Part shown: positions 7,007-8,025 of the stretch, piece by piece
How positions within the stretch are numbered: the first letter of the stretch is position 1
Layout of the letters: each line of letters starts with the position of its first letter
NCBI GenBank assembly: GCA_025451135.1
Contig: JANWKW010000119.1
Span: forward strand, 1-8,025
Reading direction: 5' to 3'
DNA: 8,025 nt
DNA from: Vulcanimicrobiia bacterium
GTDB lineage: Bacteria > Vulcanimicrobiota > Vulcanimicrobiia > Vulcanimicrobiales > Vulcanimicrobiaceae
The notes under the pieces: generated by a model
What the model was told of the DNA's origin: nothing
What the model saw: only the letters and a program-made list of their open reading frames with translations
The model's database searches: none
Made by a program: the position numbers and the translations under genes

Positions 7007-8025
<1,019 letters not shown>

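Overview
The window is about two-thirds G+C by eye. It carries five genes, all on the + strand and tightly packed, with gaps of 10 to 86 bases. I see no tRNA, rRNA, CRISPR array, insertion sequence or phage gene. A lipoprotein signal peptide and an exported tricorn-type protease suggest a diderm bacterium. The combination of very high GC, a Gly-rich lipoprotein with Asp-box repeats, an exported tricorn homologue and EttA/TypA would fit a poorly cultured high-GC lineage such as Eremiobacterota (WPS-2) or Acidobacteriota. That placement is inference from general gene style and not a proven assignment.

Layout: (1) 1-820 is the C-terminal half of EttA, an ABC-F protein that acts on the ribosome; its start lies before the window. 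(2) 864-2363 encodes a lipoprotein with six Asp-box (BNR, sialidase-type) repeats. (3) 2374-5571 begins only 10 bases later and encodes an exported, 1065-residue tricorn-like S41 protease: propeller repeats, C1 domain, PDZ and catalytic domain, with the expected Ser/His/Glu residues in place. (4) 5625-6920 encodes a soluble GAF-domain sensor histidine kinase with no response regulator beside it. (5) 7007 to the window end is the N-terminal part of TypA/BipA, a ribosome-associated GTPase.

The outer genes are two conserved translation factors. The three inner genes deal with the cell envelope and signalling. Genes 2 and 3 are probably cotranscribed and both products leave the cytoplasm, so they are the best candidates for working together. 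Gene 2 uses clearly more A/T-ending codons than gene 3, which may mean a different history. The most unusual small-scale signal is a perfect AGTCT-N5-AGACT dyad that ends one base before the kinase start codon, where a ribosome binding site would be expected. I found no convincing new defence or mobile system here; the findings are modest and mostly about the exported pair and the regulatory sites.
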